64,000 nucleotides of DNA from Ecdyonurus torrentis (Eukaryota; Arthropoda; Insecta; Ephemeroptera; Heptageniidae): the NCBI GenBank assembly GCA_949318235.1, contig OX439134.1:31375749-31439748 (forward strand), written 5' to 3'. The translations under genes were made by a program, and so were the position numbers. This document shows, piece by piece, positions 1-11,154 of this stretch. Every line of letters starts with the position of its first letter. The stretch's first letter is position 1. The notes beneath the pieces are model-generated. The model saw only the letters and a list, made by a program, of their open reading frames with translations. It was not told the DNA's origin and searched no databases.

Positions 1-202
1 TGCAAGCCCAAGTAAATTGTTTGTATTCGATGTCAAAATATTACATCAAAGTATTTACATTTTTCAAAAAGTTTTATCTTTTTAATTCTTTATTTAGCTT
101 CACATGTGTGAGATTTTATGAATGTTTTAATGTTTCTTAAATAATCGTTTATTTAACCAAAAACTGCCATAAGAGATTGGTGATAATGCAGACTTAAATT
201 GT

Positions 203-368
203 TCTGGCTATACGCACATTACGCACTGCAAGCACTCAAGGGGCCACGTCCGTGAAACACCCTCTAGGGGGGCCACAAAAGGGGCGTAACACCCTGGTTA
301 CGCCCCTTTTAGGGCATTAGGGGCCTCCAAGCAAAGGGGGCCACGTCTGCGATACTCTTATAGCCAGT
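203..368. repeat. GC-rich island with inverted repeats, MITE-like
   Basis: A GC-rich patch in otherwise AT-rich DNA. CTGGCTATA on the left is matched by TATAGCCAG on the right, and GGGGCCACGTCCG is mirrored more loosely near the right end. The core is a perfect hairpin: AAAAGGGGCGTAAC (277-290), a 6-nt loop, then its complement (297-310). This looks like a short terminal-inverted-repeat element. No second copy is present in the window, so the family is unproven. Confidence 0.35.
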
Positions 369-369
369 C

Positions 370-905
370 CGAGCCTGGAAGTATAGCTGCACAAAAAGGT
401 CACTATATTTTAAAACATACAGTATAAAATACGTAATAAAGCAATAGACATCCAACTACAACACGTAAAACCTGCATTGTATACAAATTGTTCAGTTACA
501 TAGATGTAACTCTTCAGTAAAAACCAATAACTAAATTTAAAAACATTTGAACAGTCTTGTTAGTATAAACGTAATTTTTTCAGCGGTAAATAGTTACCTT
601 TTTTACATCTTAAACAAACTTTGAATATTATAGCTTTAAATTGTCTTATTGCTCATTAACTGTATATTAATATTCTCAATAAAAAATTCTCATAATTTAT
701 TTATATATTATAAATTTTCTTTTCAATTTTATAACAAATATTAAATGTAAATATATTCTCAATTGTGTAATTTGGTGAAAGTAAACTTTAAATTGAAATA
801 TTTTGTTTATAAATGAACTAATTTTAGTAAAATTTTGTCAACATAAATTTTTAATTCATTTTTTTAACATAATATGTCTAACACATAGGTATTAATTATT
901 ATTAT
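370..905. other. AT-rich DNA, nothing recognised
   Basis: Low-complexity AT-rich sequence without a coding frame, tRNA signature, inverted-repeat ends or similarity to other parts of the window. Confidence 0.5.
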
Positions 906-907
906 AT

Positions 908-1003
908 TGTGTCTGACTGTACTGTAAAACAGTTGGGTTAAATTGAGAGGTTGTACGCCTGATTTCGCCCAATAAAAGCCGGTAATTAATATTATTATTA
1001 ATA
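908..1003 (+). repeat. retroposon 3'-tail-like fragment
   Basis: A more GC-balanced stretch runs into CCCAATAAAAGCC and then an ATT-type microsatellite (AATATTATTATTAAT). A short unique body followed by AATAAA and a simple ATT tail is typical of LINE or SINE 3' ends. Similar endings are seen at 19575-19625, 17560-17582 and, on the minus strand, 58585-58680. The parent element is not identifiable. Confidence 0.3.
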
Positions 1004-1343
1004 AAGTAATAGACCAGAGAACAAAATAAGCATTTATATCACAAAACACTTAATGGAATTTGCATAAATAGCATTAGTTTGTCTCAAAACCCAACAGTAG
1101 CCCCGTAGCAGTGATCAGAAAATTCAATTTATGCAACCCGCACAACATTTTCATACTAATTTTTGCATGTTTCTGACGTCATAAACATGAATTTTCACGC
1201 AAATGGTATACTTTACAGTATTTTCACGCGCTCTCGTGGGGCTACATTAACATTCAGGTAGAAATTATCATCAATTTTGAAGATCCCATTTTGTGTTTAT
1301 TCATTAAAAAGCACATGTTGTTTTATGTGGTCTATGGCTTTAA
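1004..1343 (+). mobile_element. MITE family A, copy 1
   Basis: Non-autonomous DNA transposon of about 340 bp. It starts at AATAGACCAGAGAACA and ends TGGTCTATGGCTTTAA. The TIR is TAGACCA/TGGTCTA, and other copies are flanked by TTAA, as in piggyBac-type insertion. The interior carries TTTCTGACGTCATAAAC and GCTCTCGTGGGGCTACATT. It has no coding capacity. Four further near-full copies occur at 23264, 25453, 49532 and 50339. The left TTAA is degraded in this copy. Confidence 0.75.
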
Positions 1344-1344
1344 G

Positions 1345-1945
1345 GTTCTTGATGGATTAATATAAATTATTTTTCAATTACCATTTCTTTCTTTTCTATT
1401 ACTTGCTTTTATTTATTTATACATATTTTATTTATTATTATTATTTTTTTTACGTTTATATTTTTCTAGTTATTTACATACATGTATTTTATACATGTAT
1501 ATATAAAAGGTTATAGATATTGTTAAAGAGTTTCAAACTTTATTATCACTCTTTCTGACAAAATAATTTTTTCTTTGCGTACATTTTTCATGTTGTTTTA
1601 TGTGGTCTATGGCCTTAACTTTGAACTATAACAAATTAAATCTATAGAAAACGTCTAGGTATCTTTTTTACGTGCAAATATTATGTTGTAGGAAGCATAT
1701 ATTATAAGTAAATCTAAGTAGCATAATTAAATTGTTGATTTTTTCGCGTCGTTTTTTTTTTATTATTATTATTTATAGCTAAAAATCTTTATTTTTGGTA
1801 CGAAGTTGAGCTAAAAAGTAAATAATAAATGATTTTATAAGAAAATTATGAAATTACAGTAGCAACGTTTATAAAAATAAATAATTGCATGTTTTAACTT
1901 TAAAACTTATGTCGAAGTCTTGTTTATGATTATAAAAATTACTGT
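1345..1945. other. AT-rich DNA with a MITE A end fragment
   Basis: Mostly featureless AT-rich DNA. At 1587-1618 a fragment identical to the right end of MITE family A (TGTTTTATGTGGTCTATGG) is present without the rest of the element. Nothing else was recognised. Confidence 0.5.
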
Positions 1946-2007
1946 ACTGTGTGTACCTCCAATGTAGTGGGTGCAAGCCTGGTTTTGGTTAAACGAATAA
2001 AAAATAT

Positions 2008-2287
2008 CACTCAAAAAAATTGTGCATTACTTTAGTTACGAATCCTAAGTTATTTAAGATAATCACTTTTAAGTTATTATAGTAGCTAAAATAATGCATT
2101 TTAGCAAGTTATTAAAAATAGCTAATTTAAGTTGTTTTAAGTTCATTTAAGCTTTTTTAAGTTAAAAAAGCTATATTGTTAATAACTTGCTAAAATGCAT
2201 TACTTTAGCTACTCATAATAACTTAAAAGTGGTTATCTTAAATAAGTTAGGATTTGTAACTAAAGTAATGCACCAATTTTTAGAGTG
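2008..2287. mobile_element. MITE family F (self-complementary), copy 1
   Basis: About 280 bp, starting CACTCAAAAAAATTG and ending CAATTTTTAGAGTG, with ATAT on both flanks. The two halves are near-complementary: GTGCATTACTTTAGTTACGA, AGTTATTATAGTAGCTAAAA and GCATTTTAGCAAGTTATTAA on the left are all mirrored on the right. The whole element could fold into one long hairpin. It has no coding sequence. Related copies lie at 4004, 9886, 15344 (truncated) and 63021. Confidence 0.78.
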
Positions 2288-2834
2288 ATATATAGTAAAA
2301 AAATTATTAATTTTTCATGTTTTGGAATAAAGAACTCTTATTAATGTCTCGTGCAAGGTATATTTTGAAACCACACAAACACAATGACGTAAGCAAAGTT
2401 ATTAATTTAATTTAATTTTCAAACCCTTAAAGGTTTAAAATGAGAAATAATTGAGCTTAACTTTGACGAATATCTTTTAAACCACACACGATTGCACATA
2501 TATCTACAAAAAACAAACAACACGTCTAAAATATCATAAATTACACTACATACGTTAGAGAAAAATAAAAACATCAATTTCAAAAGAAGAAACATCCCCC
2601 TCGTGTCAAAATATCTACCACAAAATTTGATTTATATTCTAAAACTTAAAATTAAATCCTTAACTTAATTTATTATTTAATTTTTTATATAATGTTGTTG
2701 TTTTGAGATATATAGACAATAAAGATGGATATTAAGACTATAAATCGTTTTTGTATTTTAATTAAGCGAACGAGGAGAGGGAAATAGGGGGTGGTATATA
2801 TAACAAATTAGGGTAGTAAATTTAAGTCTGCTTT

Positions 2835-2837
<3 letters not shown>

Positions 2838-2878
<41 letters not shown>

Positions 2879-2897
2879 TTCTAGGTCTCTCTCTCTT

Positions 2898-2976
<79 letters not shown>

Positions 2977-3040
2977 TGCTTATATTAATTATAATGACAA
3001 CATCTTGGAAGGGATATTGTTTTCTTGGAGCCATCATATT

Positions 3041-3081
<41 letters not shown>
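2838..3081. repeat. (CT)n microsatellite cluster
   Basis: Three CT tracts: 2838-2874, about 2886-2971 and 3044-3081, separated by short unique DNA. Open frames here encode only Arg-Glu repeats from the complementary strand and are not genes. Confidence 0.95.
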
Positions 3082-3084
<3 letters not shown>

Positions 3085-3205
3085 TAAGATGCAAAGATTA
3101 AAGCTCACCACTATATACAAGTAACTTTGATGTTATATACCCAAATTGGAACATATTAGTACCATATAATAAAGAATGTTAGTACTAATTACAGTAAAGT
3201 AATTA

Positions 3206-3530
3206 GAGGCCGTGGCGCAGTGGTAGCGTGTCTGCTTCGTGTGCGAAGGGTCACTGGTTCGACTCCCAGGCTGTGCGGCTTTTACAAGGCCGTGTATGCT
3301 GGCGGAGTGCACTTGTGATCTTTGCATAATGAGGTTGATGCGTGTGCTATTGTGTCATGAGTCATCGGTAGGAGAGGTGTGTATGCCTGTGTGTATGCAT
3401 GTCTCCGATCGTCCTGATGTAGGCAGTAGTGACCCTACATCACGCAATAGAGAGAATCTCGGGACGGTTCACCATTTCACTCATATTTCCTGCCTATCCA
3501 TTCATCATCACCTATAACCAAACTTGCTGT
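3206..3530 (+). mobile_element. tRNA-derived SINE (family 2), probably 5' complete
   Basis: The head has RNA polymerase III promoter boxes: box A TGGCGCAGTGG (3213-3223) and box B GGTTCGACTCC (3256-3266), 32 bp apart. The acceptor and T stems do not pair cleanly, so it is not a working tRNA gene. The body runs through a GC-balanced region containing ATCTCGGGACGGTTCACCA (about 3455). That string recurs on the minus strand at about 10505-10530, with related flanking sequence (TGTCTCCG then TGACC), which supports a dispersed SINE family. The 3' boundary is not clear; similarity cannot be followed past about 3530. Confidence 0.65.
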
Positions 3531-3960
3531 AGACTAGGTAAATATAAGAGCCCTATAACACAAGAACAATTTGCAACCAAGGTTGACTGGACACAAAATG
3601 TGTATGGATTCTCAGAGTCTTTTCCAGTAACCTCATGGGGTATTAGCTTCTCTTCTGTATAGCCCATGAAAGATTGTATAATTAATTACAATCACAATAT
3701 TAAAAAGTTGATAATCATTAGTAGTTTTACCTAATATTGGTATTTTCTATTATAATAAGAAAATGTACTTAACAGGCTACTTTAATCGTAACAGGCTGAT
3801 TAATTATTACTTGAGTCCATCAAATTTTATGTTTCTTAACCAGTTTATATAGCTTCAGAAATATAGGGTTATAAATTGAAAATATATGTGACGTGTTTAG
3901 ATGATGATTTTTGGGGATGTTGAAAAGCAGAATATATTTTACCGCAATTAATTTCTTTTT
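3531..3960. other. AT-rich DNA, nothing recognised
   Basis: The DNA shortly after the SINE contains an open frame continuing to 3662, but it has no recognisable domain and I see no support for coding. The rest is AT-rich. A poly(A) tract follows at 3974-4004. Confidence 0.4.
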
Positions 3961-3970
3961 AAACGTTACA

Positions 3971-4003
<33 letters not shown>

Positions 4004-4006
<3 letters not shown>

Positions 4007-4258
4007 GCATTGTTTCAGTTACAAATCTTAACTTATTTACGATAAACACTTTAGTGTTTTTAGAAGCAGCTAAAATAATGCATTTTAGCAAGTTATTAAC
4101 AATCTATTTTTAGGTTGTGTTATTTTGAGCTATTTTACGTTTAAATAGCTATTGTCAATATATTATGCTAAAATGCATTATTTTAGCTGCTCATAATAAC
4201 TCAAAGGTGCTTATCTCAATTAAGTTAGGATTATATAGTAACTGAAGTAATGCACACT
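4004..4258. mobile_element. MITE family F, copy 2 (diverged)
   Basis: It follows a poly(A) run directly. TGCATTGTTTCAGTTACAAA at the left is mirrored by AACTGAAGTAATGCACAC at the right. The interior pair GCTAAAATAATGCATTTTAG and TAAAATGCATTATTTTAGC is conserved with the other F copies. The terminal CACTCTAAAA is degraded on the left. Confidence 0.65.
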
Positions 4259-4416
4259 TTTTTACGTAATACTTATATTTAAACTAAGAATTAATTGTAA
4301 AAAATAAAACATATCGTTATCAGTTGTTAAGGGCGATTAAGTGATAAGAATAGGCAGTTATTTTCTACCTTGACGAGAAATAAAGAAGTTAATTTATGTA
4401 TCAAAGAACTAACTAT

Positions 4417-4636
4417 ATACACGGACAAAAATAAATAAGTAATAATTATGCTCGCTCATTTTCAGCACAATTTGTTCTATGCAGCATAATGTATGCTATA
4501 CTGCATAATAACTATGTTAAATAGCATAAATACTGTGCTGTAAAGCATATGTATTTATGTTGTTCTTATTTAGCATAATTTCTTCTATACTGACATAAAT
4601 GCAGCATAAATTACGTAATTTATAATTTCGGTGTAG
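4417..4636 (+). mobile_element. MITE family E, full copy
   Basis: About 220 bp with ends ACACGGACAAAAATAAATAA and GTAATTTATAATTTCGGTGT, giving a TIR of roughly TACACGGA. The interior has CTCATTTTCAGCACAA, repeated AGCATAAAT/ATTTATGCT motifs and GCAGCATAAATTACGTAATT. No coding capacity. This is the commonest MITE in the window, with more than a dozen full or partial copies on both strands. Confidence 0.7.
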
Positions 4637-4971
4637 TAAAACTTTGTTGAAAGACGAATTTGGTTCTTTTTGTGTCATTCACATTTTCCACAATTTTCCC
4701 TTAAGAGAATAAAAAAAACTTTTTAATTTAAAATGAGTGAGTAACATCATATGAAATAAATGAATTTATAAGGCAGTATAAATTCATAACATAGATCATT
4801 ATATACATACAGCAACCACGCAACATATTATATAAATTATAAATTTGACACAAAGGCATATTTTATTATTCACCCCCCTTTTTTTTACTTACTGGAGTAT
4901 AGAATCTTTTAAATTAAAATTTATTGCAACAATTAAAAAAATTGAATAATTGAGAATTTATTTATCTAGGG

Positions 4972-4975
<4 letters not shown>

Positions 4976-5029
<54 letters not shown>

Positions 5030-5157
5030 AAGGTACTTATTGTATTTTATTTTGTGACATTTCGGATTTCTCTCTGGAGGATTTTTTATATTGAACGATT
5101 TTGTACTGTTGCCAATTTGTATCACTAGCCAAAAAAACTCACGTAATAAAAATGATG

Positions 5158-5222
<65 letters not shown>
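4976..5222. repeat. (GA)n then (CT)n microsatellites
   Basis: (GA)n at 4976-5026 and (CT)n at 5159-5222, in opposite strand sense about 130 bp apart. They could pair as an inverted repeat. Between and after them the sequence is unremarkable. Confidence 0.95.
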
Positions 5223-5223
<1 letters not shown>

Positions 5224-5299
5224 ACTTTAGGGTTTATTGCTCGCCTGCATTCTATCCTCTTGCACCAAATGCAACACAATCAATACCAGGGGGAATTTA

Positions 5300-5700
5300 A
5301 AACCTTTTTTTTTTCCTGCCAATTTTCTATGATACGCAGTTTATGTTTCAAAAAATAATTAATTTATTGTTGATGAGAAATGCTACAGAACCGTGTCATT
5401 GAAAAGTTAACAATTTGTATATTTTTAAATTATATATCAATGAAATTTCGTGCAACTTTTTTAATAAAGTAAAATATACAAAATTGTGAAATTTCAATAG
5501 ACAAATGGTAGAGTTATAAGCCCTATATCGCTGGATCACAGAAGACAAAATATAAGCATGAATTGTTTTTAAATTTAAAAACTTAGCACGGACACAAAAA
5601 CGCAATAAGATGTTTAACTAGTTTTGTTTTAGCAATATTTTATTCATTTCAACAGAATATATTGCAAATATTTTTTTGACAAGTAACACATGTTACTATG
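5300..5700. other. AT-rich DNA, nothing recognised
   Basis: No similarity to other repeats in the window and no coding signature. A 69-codon minus frame here is lysine/leucine-rich AT sequence. Confidence 0.4.
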
Positions 5701-5702
5701 AA

Positions 5703-5755
5703 CTGCCTGGATCAATAAAGAAATATCATTCTTATTCTTATCTTAATAAGTTTTA
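5703..5755 (+). repeat. retroposon 3'-tail-like fragment
   Basis: AACTGCCTGGATCAATAAAG followed by an ATTCTT-type simple tail. A close relative, AACTGCCTGGCTCAAAAAAG then TCTTATTCTTA, is at 27195-27242. Two copies with the same short body and simple tail suggest the 3' end of a LINE or SINE family. Confidence 0.4.
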
Positions 5756-5849
5756 ATGCAATTTTAAAAGCAATTGTTATGCTATATCTGCACAAATCAC
5801 TCAAATGTAGCATAAATTACGCATTATTTCATGATAAAAATAAATAAAC

Positions 5850-6760
5850 CAGGGGTTCAGACCCGGACCCGGACCCGGGTCCGGCCAAAACCCTATATTT
5901 TGGACGGGTCTTTCGAAGCCGGGTCCGCGGACCCGAAAAAAAAAATTAACGGGTCCGGACCCGGCTCCGCGGACCCGAGAAAAAAATTGACGGGTCCGGA
6001 CCCGGCTCCGCGGACCCGAGAAAAAAATTGACGGGTCCGGACCCGGCTCCGCGGACCCGAAAAAAAAATTGACGGGTCCGGACCCGGCTCCGCGGACCCG
6101 AACTTTTTAAAAAAAGGGTCCGAAAACCCGGACCCGACTTTGAAAAAAAAAATGACTATAAATGAAAAAATAAATGACATAATGTTGATCAGAACAAACA
6201 CATTAAATAAAAAAATGACTTGTGTTGTAAATCAAAATTGTGATTTTGACTATTAATGTATTTTTATTGCTATATTGTTTTAAATATTATGTCTGACTAA
6301 AAGCTTGTGATATTAGCTATTATAGATTTGTGTGCATAGAATATGACTGACAAGCTGTTTTTATGCAGAAATGAATAACACTTTGTTAAGTGGAAACAAA
6401 AAATCAATAAAGCATATTATACTGAAAAAATATTTATTTGTTATTCCATCTAAAAAAAAAATTTTGCATTCTTTTTTAGATTCACAATCTCAAATTAATT
6501 TTAAAGTTAATTTTACAAATTTATATAATAACCTCGGAGCCGGACCCGGAGCCGGACCCGGACCCATATGAAGATTTTGATCGGGTCCGGAGCCGGGTCC
6601 CGGACCCGGAAAAAAAATTGACGGGTCCGGACCCGGCTCCGCGGACCCGAAAAAAAATTTAAAGGGTCCGGACCCGGCTCCGCGGACCCGTCAATTTTTT
6701 TTCGGGTCCCGGACCCGGGTCCGCGGACCCGACAATTTTTGTGACGGGTCCGAACCCCTG
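5850..6760. mobile_element. hAT-type non-autonomous element with internal minisatellite
   Basis: 911-bp element flanked by an exact 8-bp target duplication AAATAAAC (5842-5849 and 6761-6768). The left end is CAGGGGTTCAGACCCGG and the right end reads CAGGGGTTCGGACCCG on the other strand. CAGGGG-type ends with an 8-bp duplication fit the hAT superfamily. Subterminal regions are packed with GGGTCCGGACCC palindromes, including a tandem array of roughly 41-42 bp units at about 5935-6120 (TTGACGGGTCCGGACCCGGC). The middle (6130-6530) is AT-rich with no transposase domain. A sister copy lies at 53219-54138. Confidence 0.85.
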
Positions 6761-6769
6761 AAATAAACT

Positions 6770-7105
6770 TTATATATTTATATTATACTTTACTTATACA
6801 TAAAATACAATATGATAGCTTTAAAAAAGCAAAATATTTCCATTTTCACCCTATATAAAATTACAGTTCATAGCAAAAATACCACGAAAAACGAACATAA
6901 TTATTCAGTTCTTTGTACTTTCAAATGTATGCTTTGTTTTACCTTGTCAGGAAAAGAAAATATATTTTCAAAGAACAAAAATATTTTTTCATTCATAACA
7001 CAATGTAGTAAAAAAATTAAAAATAACAATTTTTTTTTACCCTGTATAAAGTTCGTAATATACGTAAAAATAAATTTATTTTACCATCGCACTTATTTTT
7101 AACTT
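6770..7105. other. AT-rich DNA, nothing recognised
   Basis: A 96-codon plus frame (6812-7102) covers it, but its product is Lys/Asn/Phe-rich with no motif. I read it as chance in AT-rich DNA. Confidence 0.4.
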
Positions 7106-7107
7106 AA

Positions 7108-7109
<2 letters not shown>

Positions 7110-7183
<74 letters not shown>
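7110..7183. repeat. (AT)n microsatellite
   Basis: Uninterrupted alternating AT of about 74 bp. Confidence 0.95.
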
Positions 7184-7187
<4 letters not shown>

Positions 7188-7766
7188 TATAAATAAAACC
7201 CCATATACACGTTTTTACGTAATTTAAAAGTAGGTTTACTTGGTCTTATATTTATAGTCTAAAAAATTACACAATGCTTACGTACGATAAAATAAATGAA
7301 AAATTAAATTTTCAGACCAAAGACTGCTGGTGAATACAATTTTAACTAAAAGTATACGTGCAAAGTGTTTCTGATCATATAGTTGTTATTTTTAGATCTT
7401 TCAAATAACTATTTTTTTTTTTATAAAAATATATTGATTATTTTCTTATAATGTTTATAAAAAAAATCATACATCAAAAATATATACAAAAAAAAAAAGA
7501 TACATGGAATTATTGCGTGAAACTAAAAGAAACACGCAAATAGATACTACATATATTTATGGCGCGGGAATATAAATATAAACAAAAAAATAAAATAGCT
7601 GGTACACAGTATGTAACAAATGGTTGTACGTAGTTCATATTTTTGGCAGATTGGTAATGCTTTTTTTTTTTTTTTTTTTGAAGCAAAATCATTTTTATAT
7701 AAAATATTTATGATAGCTATTTAATCTTTAAACCATATATTTTTTATGTTTCTCTTTTCACTTTAA

Positions 7767-7874
<108 letters not shown>

Positions 7875-7999
7875 ATTTTGATTACTGATTTTCATAAATC
7901 TGTAGACTGGTATGTTTATGTGTGTAATTAACTCTAGCATAAATAAATATTGTATTATGTAACAATTATAATTTCAATTTAACTGATAATATAAACAAT

Positions 8000-8285
8000 G
8001 AAGAAGAAAAAAGTGGCTATTTTATTTCATACGTAGAGAATATCATCCAAAATCGTTAAAGATTCAAATTTCTAATTTATATGTTTATTAAGTATTTGTA
8101 ATTAGTTTTGAAAAGTCACGTTTGGGGAATTTTTCTTATGTCCATACAAGCATAAGTTACCGACCGTGACGTTATTTTACGATTTTTAAACATGAATTGA
8201 AAATACTTAATTACTTCAAAAATTAGAAACACAAGTATCAATCGACAATGTACTCTTTTAGAATGTGACATCAAATTTACTTTTT
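8000..8285. repeat. dispersed repeat H, copy 1
   Basis: Diverged similarity to 22915-23165. The shared order is TTATTAAGTATT, then GTTACCGACCGTGACGT (GTTACCATCCGTGACGT in the other copy), then AAAATACTTAATT, then CTCTTTTAGAAT. No terminal repeats are recognised. It is probably an old, unclassified transposon family. Confidence 0.5.
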
Positions 8286-8424
8286 TCCCCTTCCTTATGG
8301 TGAATTATGAATTCAGTCCAATGTAATGACAGTTAATTCAAAAAATGAGTATACGTTCTCCAATTTTCTTTTTATAAGAATTTATTTGCCCCAATGCTTC
8401 ATACTAAAGTCATACTAAAAATTG

Positions 8425-8464
<40 letters not shown>

Positions 8465-8845
8465 AATTTTGACAGATGATAAGCATTAATAAATTTATAT
8501 ACAACGTACTGTAATGTACATAATAATATGAGTTATACGTTTTATCTTTATTAAATTCCAAAATAAATAAAAATTAATTGAATGGTTTATTTACCAAGAA
8601 TAGGTAATGAAAAATCATAAACCTTCATAATTTTGATCTAAAATTGAAATATATGAATATTGTTTTTAGGAACAATTTTTTTTTAAAAAAAAGCACAGCA
8701 ATTATTTACTTTTTATATTTATTTTAAAAACACAAAATTTCAAATGTCAAGTTTGGTATTTTTATTTTTTTTCTCGCTGTAAATTTTTTTTAAACATCAA
8801 TCATCATTTTATGAACAGCAATCAAATATTCAAAATCTGTTACAG

Positions 8846-8930
<85 letters not shown>

Positions 8931-9073
8931 CTCCCCTTTTATTTCTGTCAAACTGATTTTGTTTTTGATTGAAAATAAAGCACATAGAGAGGAAAAATAT
9001 TTGTTAGTAAATAAAATGTGAAACATAAAAATAACGATACTTTATGTAAGGTATAGGAGGGGGGGGGGGGGGG
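8425..9073. repeat. poly(A), (CT)n and poly(G) tracts
   Basis: Poly(A) of about 39 bp (8425-8463), (CT)n of about 80 bp (8847-8927) and a 15-bp poly(G) run (9059-9073). The DNA between them is AT-rich with nothing else recognised. Confidence 0.9.
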
Positions 9074-9248
9074 AAGTAACAGTCCACTTGCCGATAAATT
9101 TTGAAGCATTTTGCAATAAAATTTTACGTTATATTATATCTGAATTTCCGTTTAAAAAAAATATATATCAGTATTTATAAGTTTTTATTTTGTTGTTATA
9201 TAATTATGCTTGTTAATATGCGAATTTATTTGCTTCTTTATAAATTCA

Positions 9249-9450
9249 TTAAAGGCATAGAACACCTTGAACAAAAAACTTGTCTAATATCCTAACATAC
9301 CTAAATATCAACGTTAATTTGGCCGGAGTCATTGATTTCTAATTTATTTTCCATTTACAAAATGACAGCTGCGGGTTTGTGACGTCACAGCTCGCCTGTT
9401 TCCACGCGCGTGGACTAGTGAGATGTGACGTCACAAACCCGCAGCTTATC
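9249..9450. mobile_element. MITE family B, right-truncated copy
   Basis: Begins TTAAAGGCATAGAACACC. The diagnostic interior GGCCGGAGTCATTGATTTCT is present, followed by CAAAATGACAGCTGCGGGTT and paired TGTGACGTCACA-type motifs around a centre at about 9405. The right arm fades after ACAAACCCGCAGCTTATC, so the right TTAA end is lost. Full copies are at 17964 and 35283. Confidence 0.7.
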
Positions 9451-9885
9451 TTTTATTTTTGTGTCAAAATGTTTTTGCAAGAAAAATAAAATTTAACACG
9501 AGAGTTAGTGAGGATTAGAATAATAATTCTGCTAAATAATAAAATCTGCTAAAATATATTTAAAATTTAATTTTTAATGTGGAATATTTGAAAAATAAAA
9601 ATAAAAAGGTGACAAAATAGAATTGTACATTGAAAACTCAATCTAAATTCTATAGAAGATACTTCATTTTCTATGTAGACATTGGTTTACCATTTGCCCA
9701 TATACGTTTGAGAGCACTTGGACTTGGCTATTGACCACTGTTAGAGTAAATACAAATTACACTTAAATTTCTATTTCTCGCATCAGAACATGTACATTCA
9801 TATACAGTACATGTTAAGAATAAAAACACATGACTTTAATATAACGTATTCTGTCACAAGAGTAACTTTTGAAATTTGTAATGAA

Positions 9886-10141
9886 AAAAGGTTACGAATC
9901 CTAACTTATTTGAGAAAAACACATACGAGCTATTATAAGCAGATAAAATAATGTATTAAGCAAATTATTAACAAAATAGCTATATTAAATTGATTAGAGT
10001 TGCTTTAAGTTTTTTTAAGGGCTATTTTAAGTTAAATTACCTATTATTATTATTAATGTGCTAGAATGTATTTTAGTTCCTCATAATAACTCAAAAGTGT
10101 TTATCTCAAATAAGTTTGGATTCGTAACTGAAATAATGCAA
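9886..10141. mobile_element. MITE family F, copy 3 (diverged)
   Basis: The left part has GGTTACGAATCCTAACTTAT and the right part AAGTTTGGATTCGTAACTGA. The two halves are complementary, as in the other F copies, but the outer CACTCTAAAA end is missing. Confidence 0.6.
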
Positions 10142-10167
10142 TCTTGGGTGATAGACCTGAACTTTTC

Positions 10168-10372
10168 TACATTGCGATGTTTACCCCTCGAAGTGAATGA
10201 ACTACACTTTACAAATTTAACTCAAAATAAACGATCTACGCTTGGCGCTTCTACGCATTTTAACAGGAGAACTATATAGGTGAACTTGGAACTTGTAAAG
10301 TGTAGAACGTTCATTTTTTACAAAATTTGTAAAGTGTAGTTCGTTCACTTTGACGGGTGAGCATCGATTGGT
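10168..10372. repeat. inverted repeat of about 50 bp with tandem motif
   Basis: GAATGAACTACACTTTACAA (from about 10195) is mirrored by AATTTGTAAAGTGTAGTTCG (about 10326), with similarity extending to GCGATG/CATCGA outside. An extra CTTGTAAAGTGTAGAACG lies at about 10293, so the right arm is partly duplicated in tandem. The minus-strand frame across it (10217-10600) is an artefact of this repeat and the SINE fragment next to it. Confidence 0.55.
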
Positions 10373-10489
10373 AATTTGGACCAAGAAGTAGCTCAACAGA
10401 TATTTACGTAGGAGGAAAAACAAAAACAAAAAAGTTCCATAAATATCGCACCACAAGATAACGTCAATGACGTGTGATTTAATAGAAAT

Positions 10490-10620
10490 GAATTGAATGA
10501 GATGGATTGGTGAACCGTCCCGAGATAACTCAAACTTGGCGTGGATCACTGTCAGAACTACCCGGAGACACGACCTGTCAAACCTTAACATCTCTTCCAA
10601 TGTTTCACATGATCTAATAA
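10490..10620 (-). mobile_element. SINE family 2 body fragment
   Basis: Read on the minus strand it contains GTGTCTCCGGG, CAGTGATCC and ATCTCGGGACGGTTCACCA in the same order as the SINE at 3206-3530. There is no pol III head, so this is a 5'-truncated or decayed copy. Confidence 0.5.
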
Positions 10621-10648
10621 GAATTAAATCTAATTTTTATTGAGAGAG

Positions 10649-10682
<34 letters not shown>

Positions 10683-10765
10683 TACCCTTACATGGTCCTC
10701 TGACTTCTTTAAACAATTTCTTATATGGTCAGAATATTACGTTTTTGCATTTAACACATAGTTAT

Positions 10766-11150
10766 TTAAAGCCCTTGTCAACTTACTTTTTTTATCATTT
10801 TGAATACTAGACTGATAATTACCATATACCTTATTATCAATGAATTAGACACCAACACGTTGATTTTGTATTGTCATTTTAACGGTTATTTCACGCATCT
10901 GACGTCACAATGTACCAATGGGGCCGTGATAGGGGTAAAGAACTTCAGGGAGGGGCTTAAATTTATCACGTGACCAGAGTGGTGATTGTGATTGGTGGTA
11001 CATTGTGACGTTAGATACGTGAAATAACTGCCAAAATGAAAATAAATACAAAATCAACGTGTTGGTGTCTAATTCATGGGTAATAAGATATGATAATTAA
11101 TTAATTATCAATCTAAATTATAAAAAAAAATTAGTTGACAAGGGCTTTAA
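10766..11150. mobile_element. MITE family C, full copy
   Basis: Bounded by TTAA at 10766-10769 and 11147-11150. The TIRs extend inwards as AAGCCCTTGTCAACT and AGTTGACAAGGGCTTT. Further in, GAATTAGACACCAACACGTT is mirrored at about 11055-11080, and GTTATTTCACG...GACGTCACAATGTACCA is also mirrored, so most of the 385 bp is a foldback. TTAA target use fits piggyBac-type mobility. It is the only copy in the window. Confidence 0.75.
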
Positions 11151-11154
11151 GCAC

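Noticed and set aside
2822..3094. 90-codon Arg-Glu frame and similar Ser-Leu, Tyr-Ile and Arg-Glu frames (5091, 7758, 8790, 24781, 27651, 58854, 59249)
   Set aside because: They are translations of CT/GA/AT microsatellites, open in several frames and on both strands, with no non-repetitive domain.
3208..3280. possible intact tRNA gene
   Set aside because: Box A and box B are present, but acceptor and T stems do not pair properly and a SINE body follows, so it is a tRNA-derived SINE head.
5935..6120. CRISPR-like array of regular repeats
   Set aside because: Units are contiguous with no unique spacers and lie inside a transposon with 8-bp target duplications; it is a minisatellite.
10217..10600. 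127-codon minus-strand frame
   Set aside because: It runs through an inverted repeat, AT-rich DNA and a SINE fragment. The product has no coherent domain and changes character across repeat borders.
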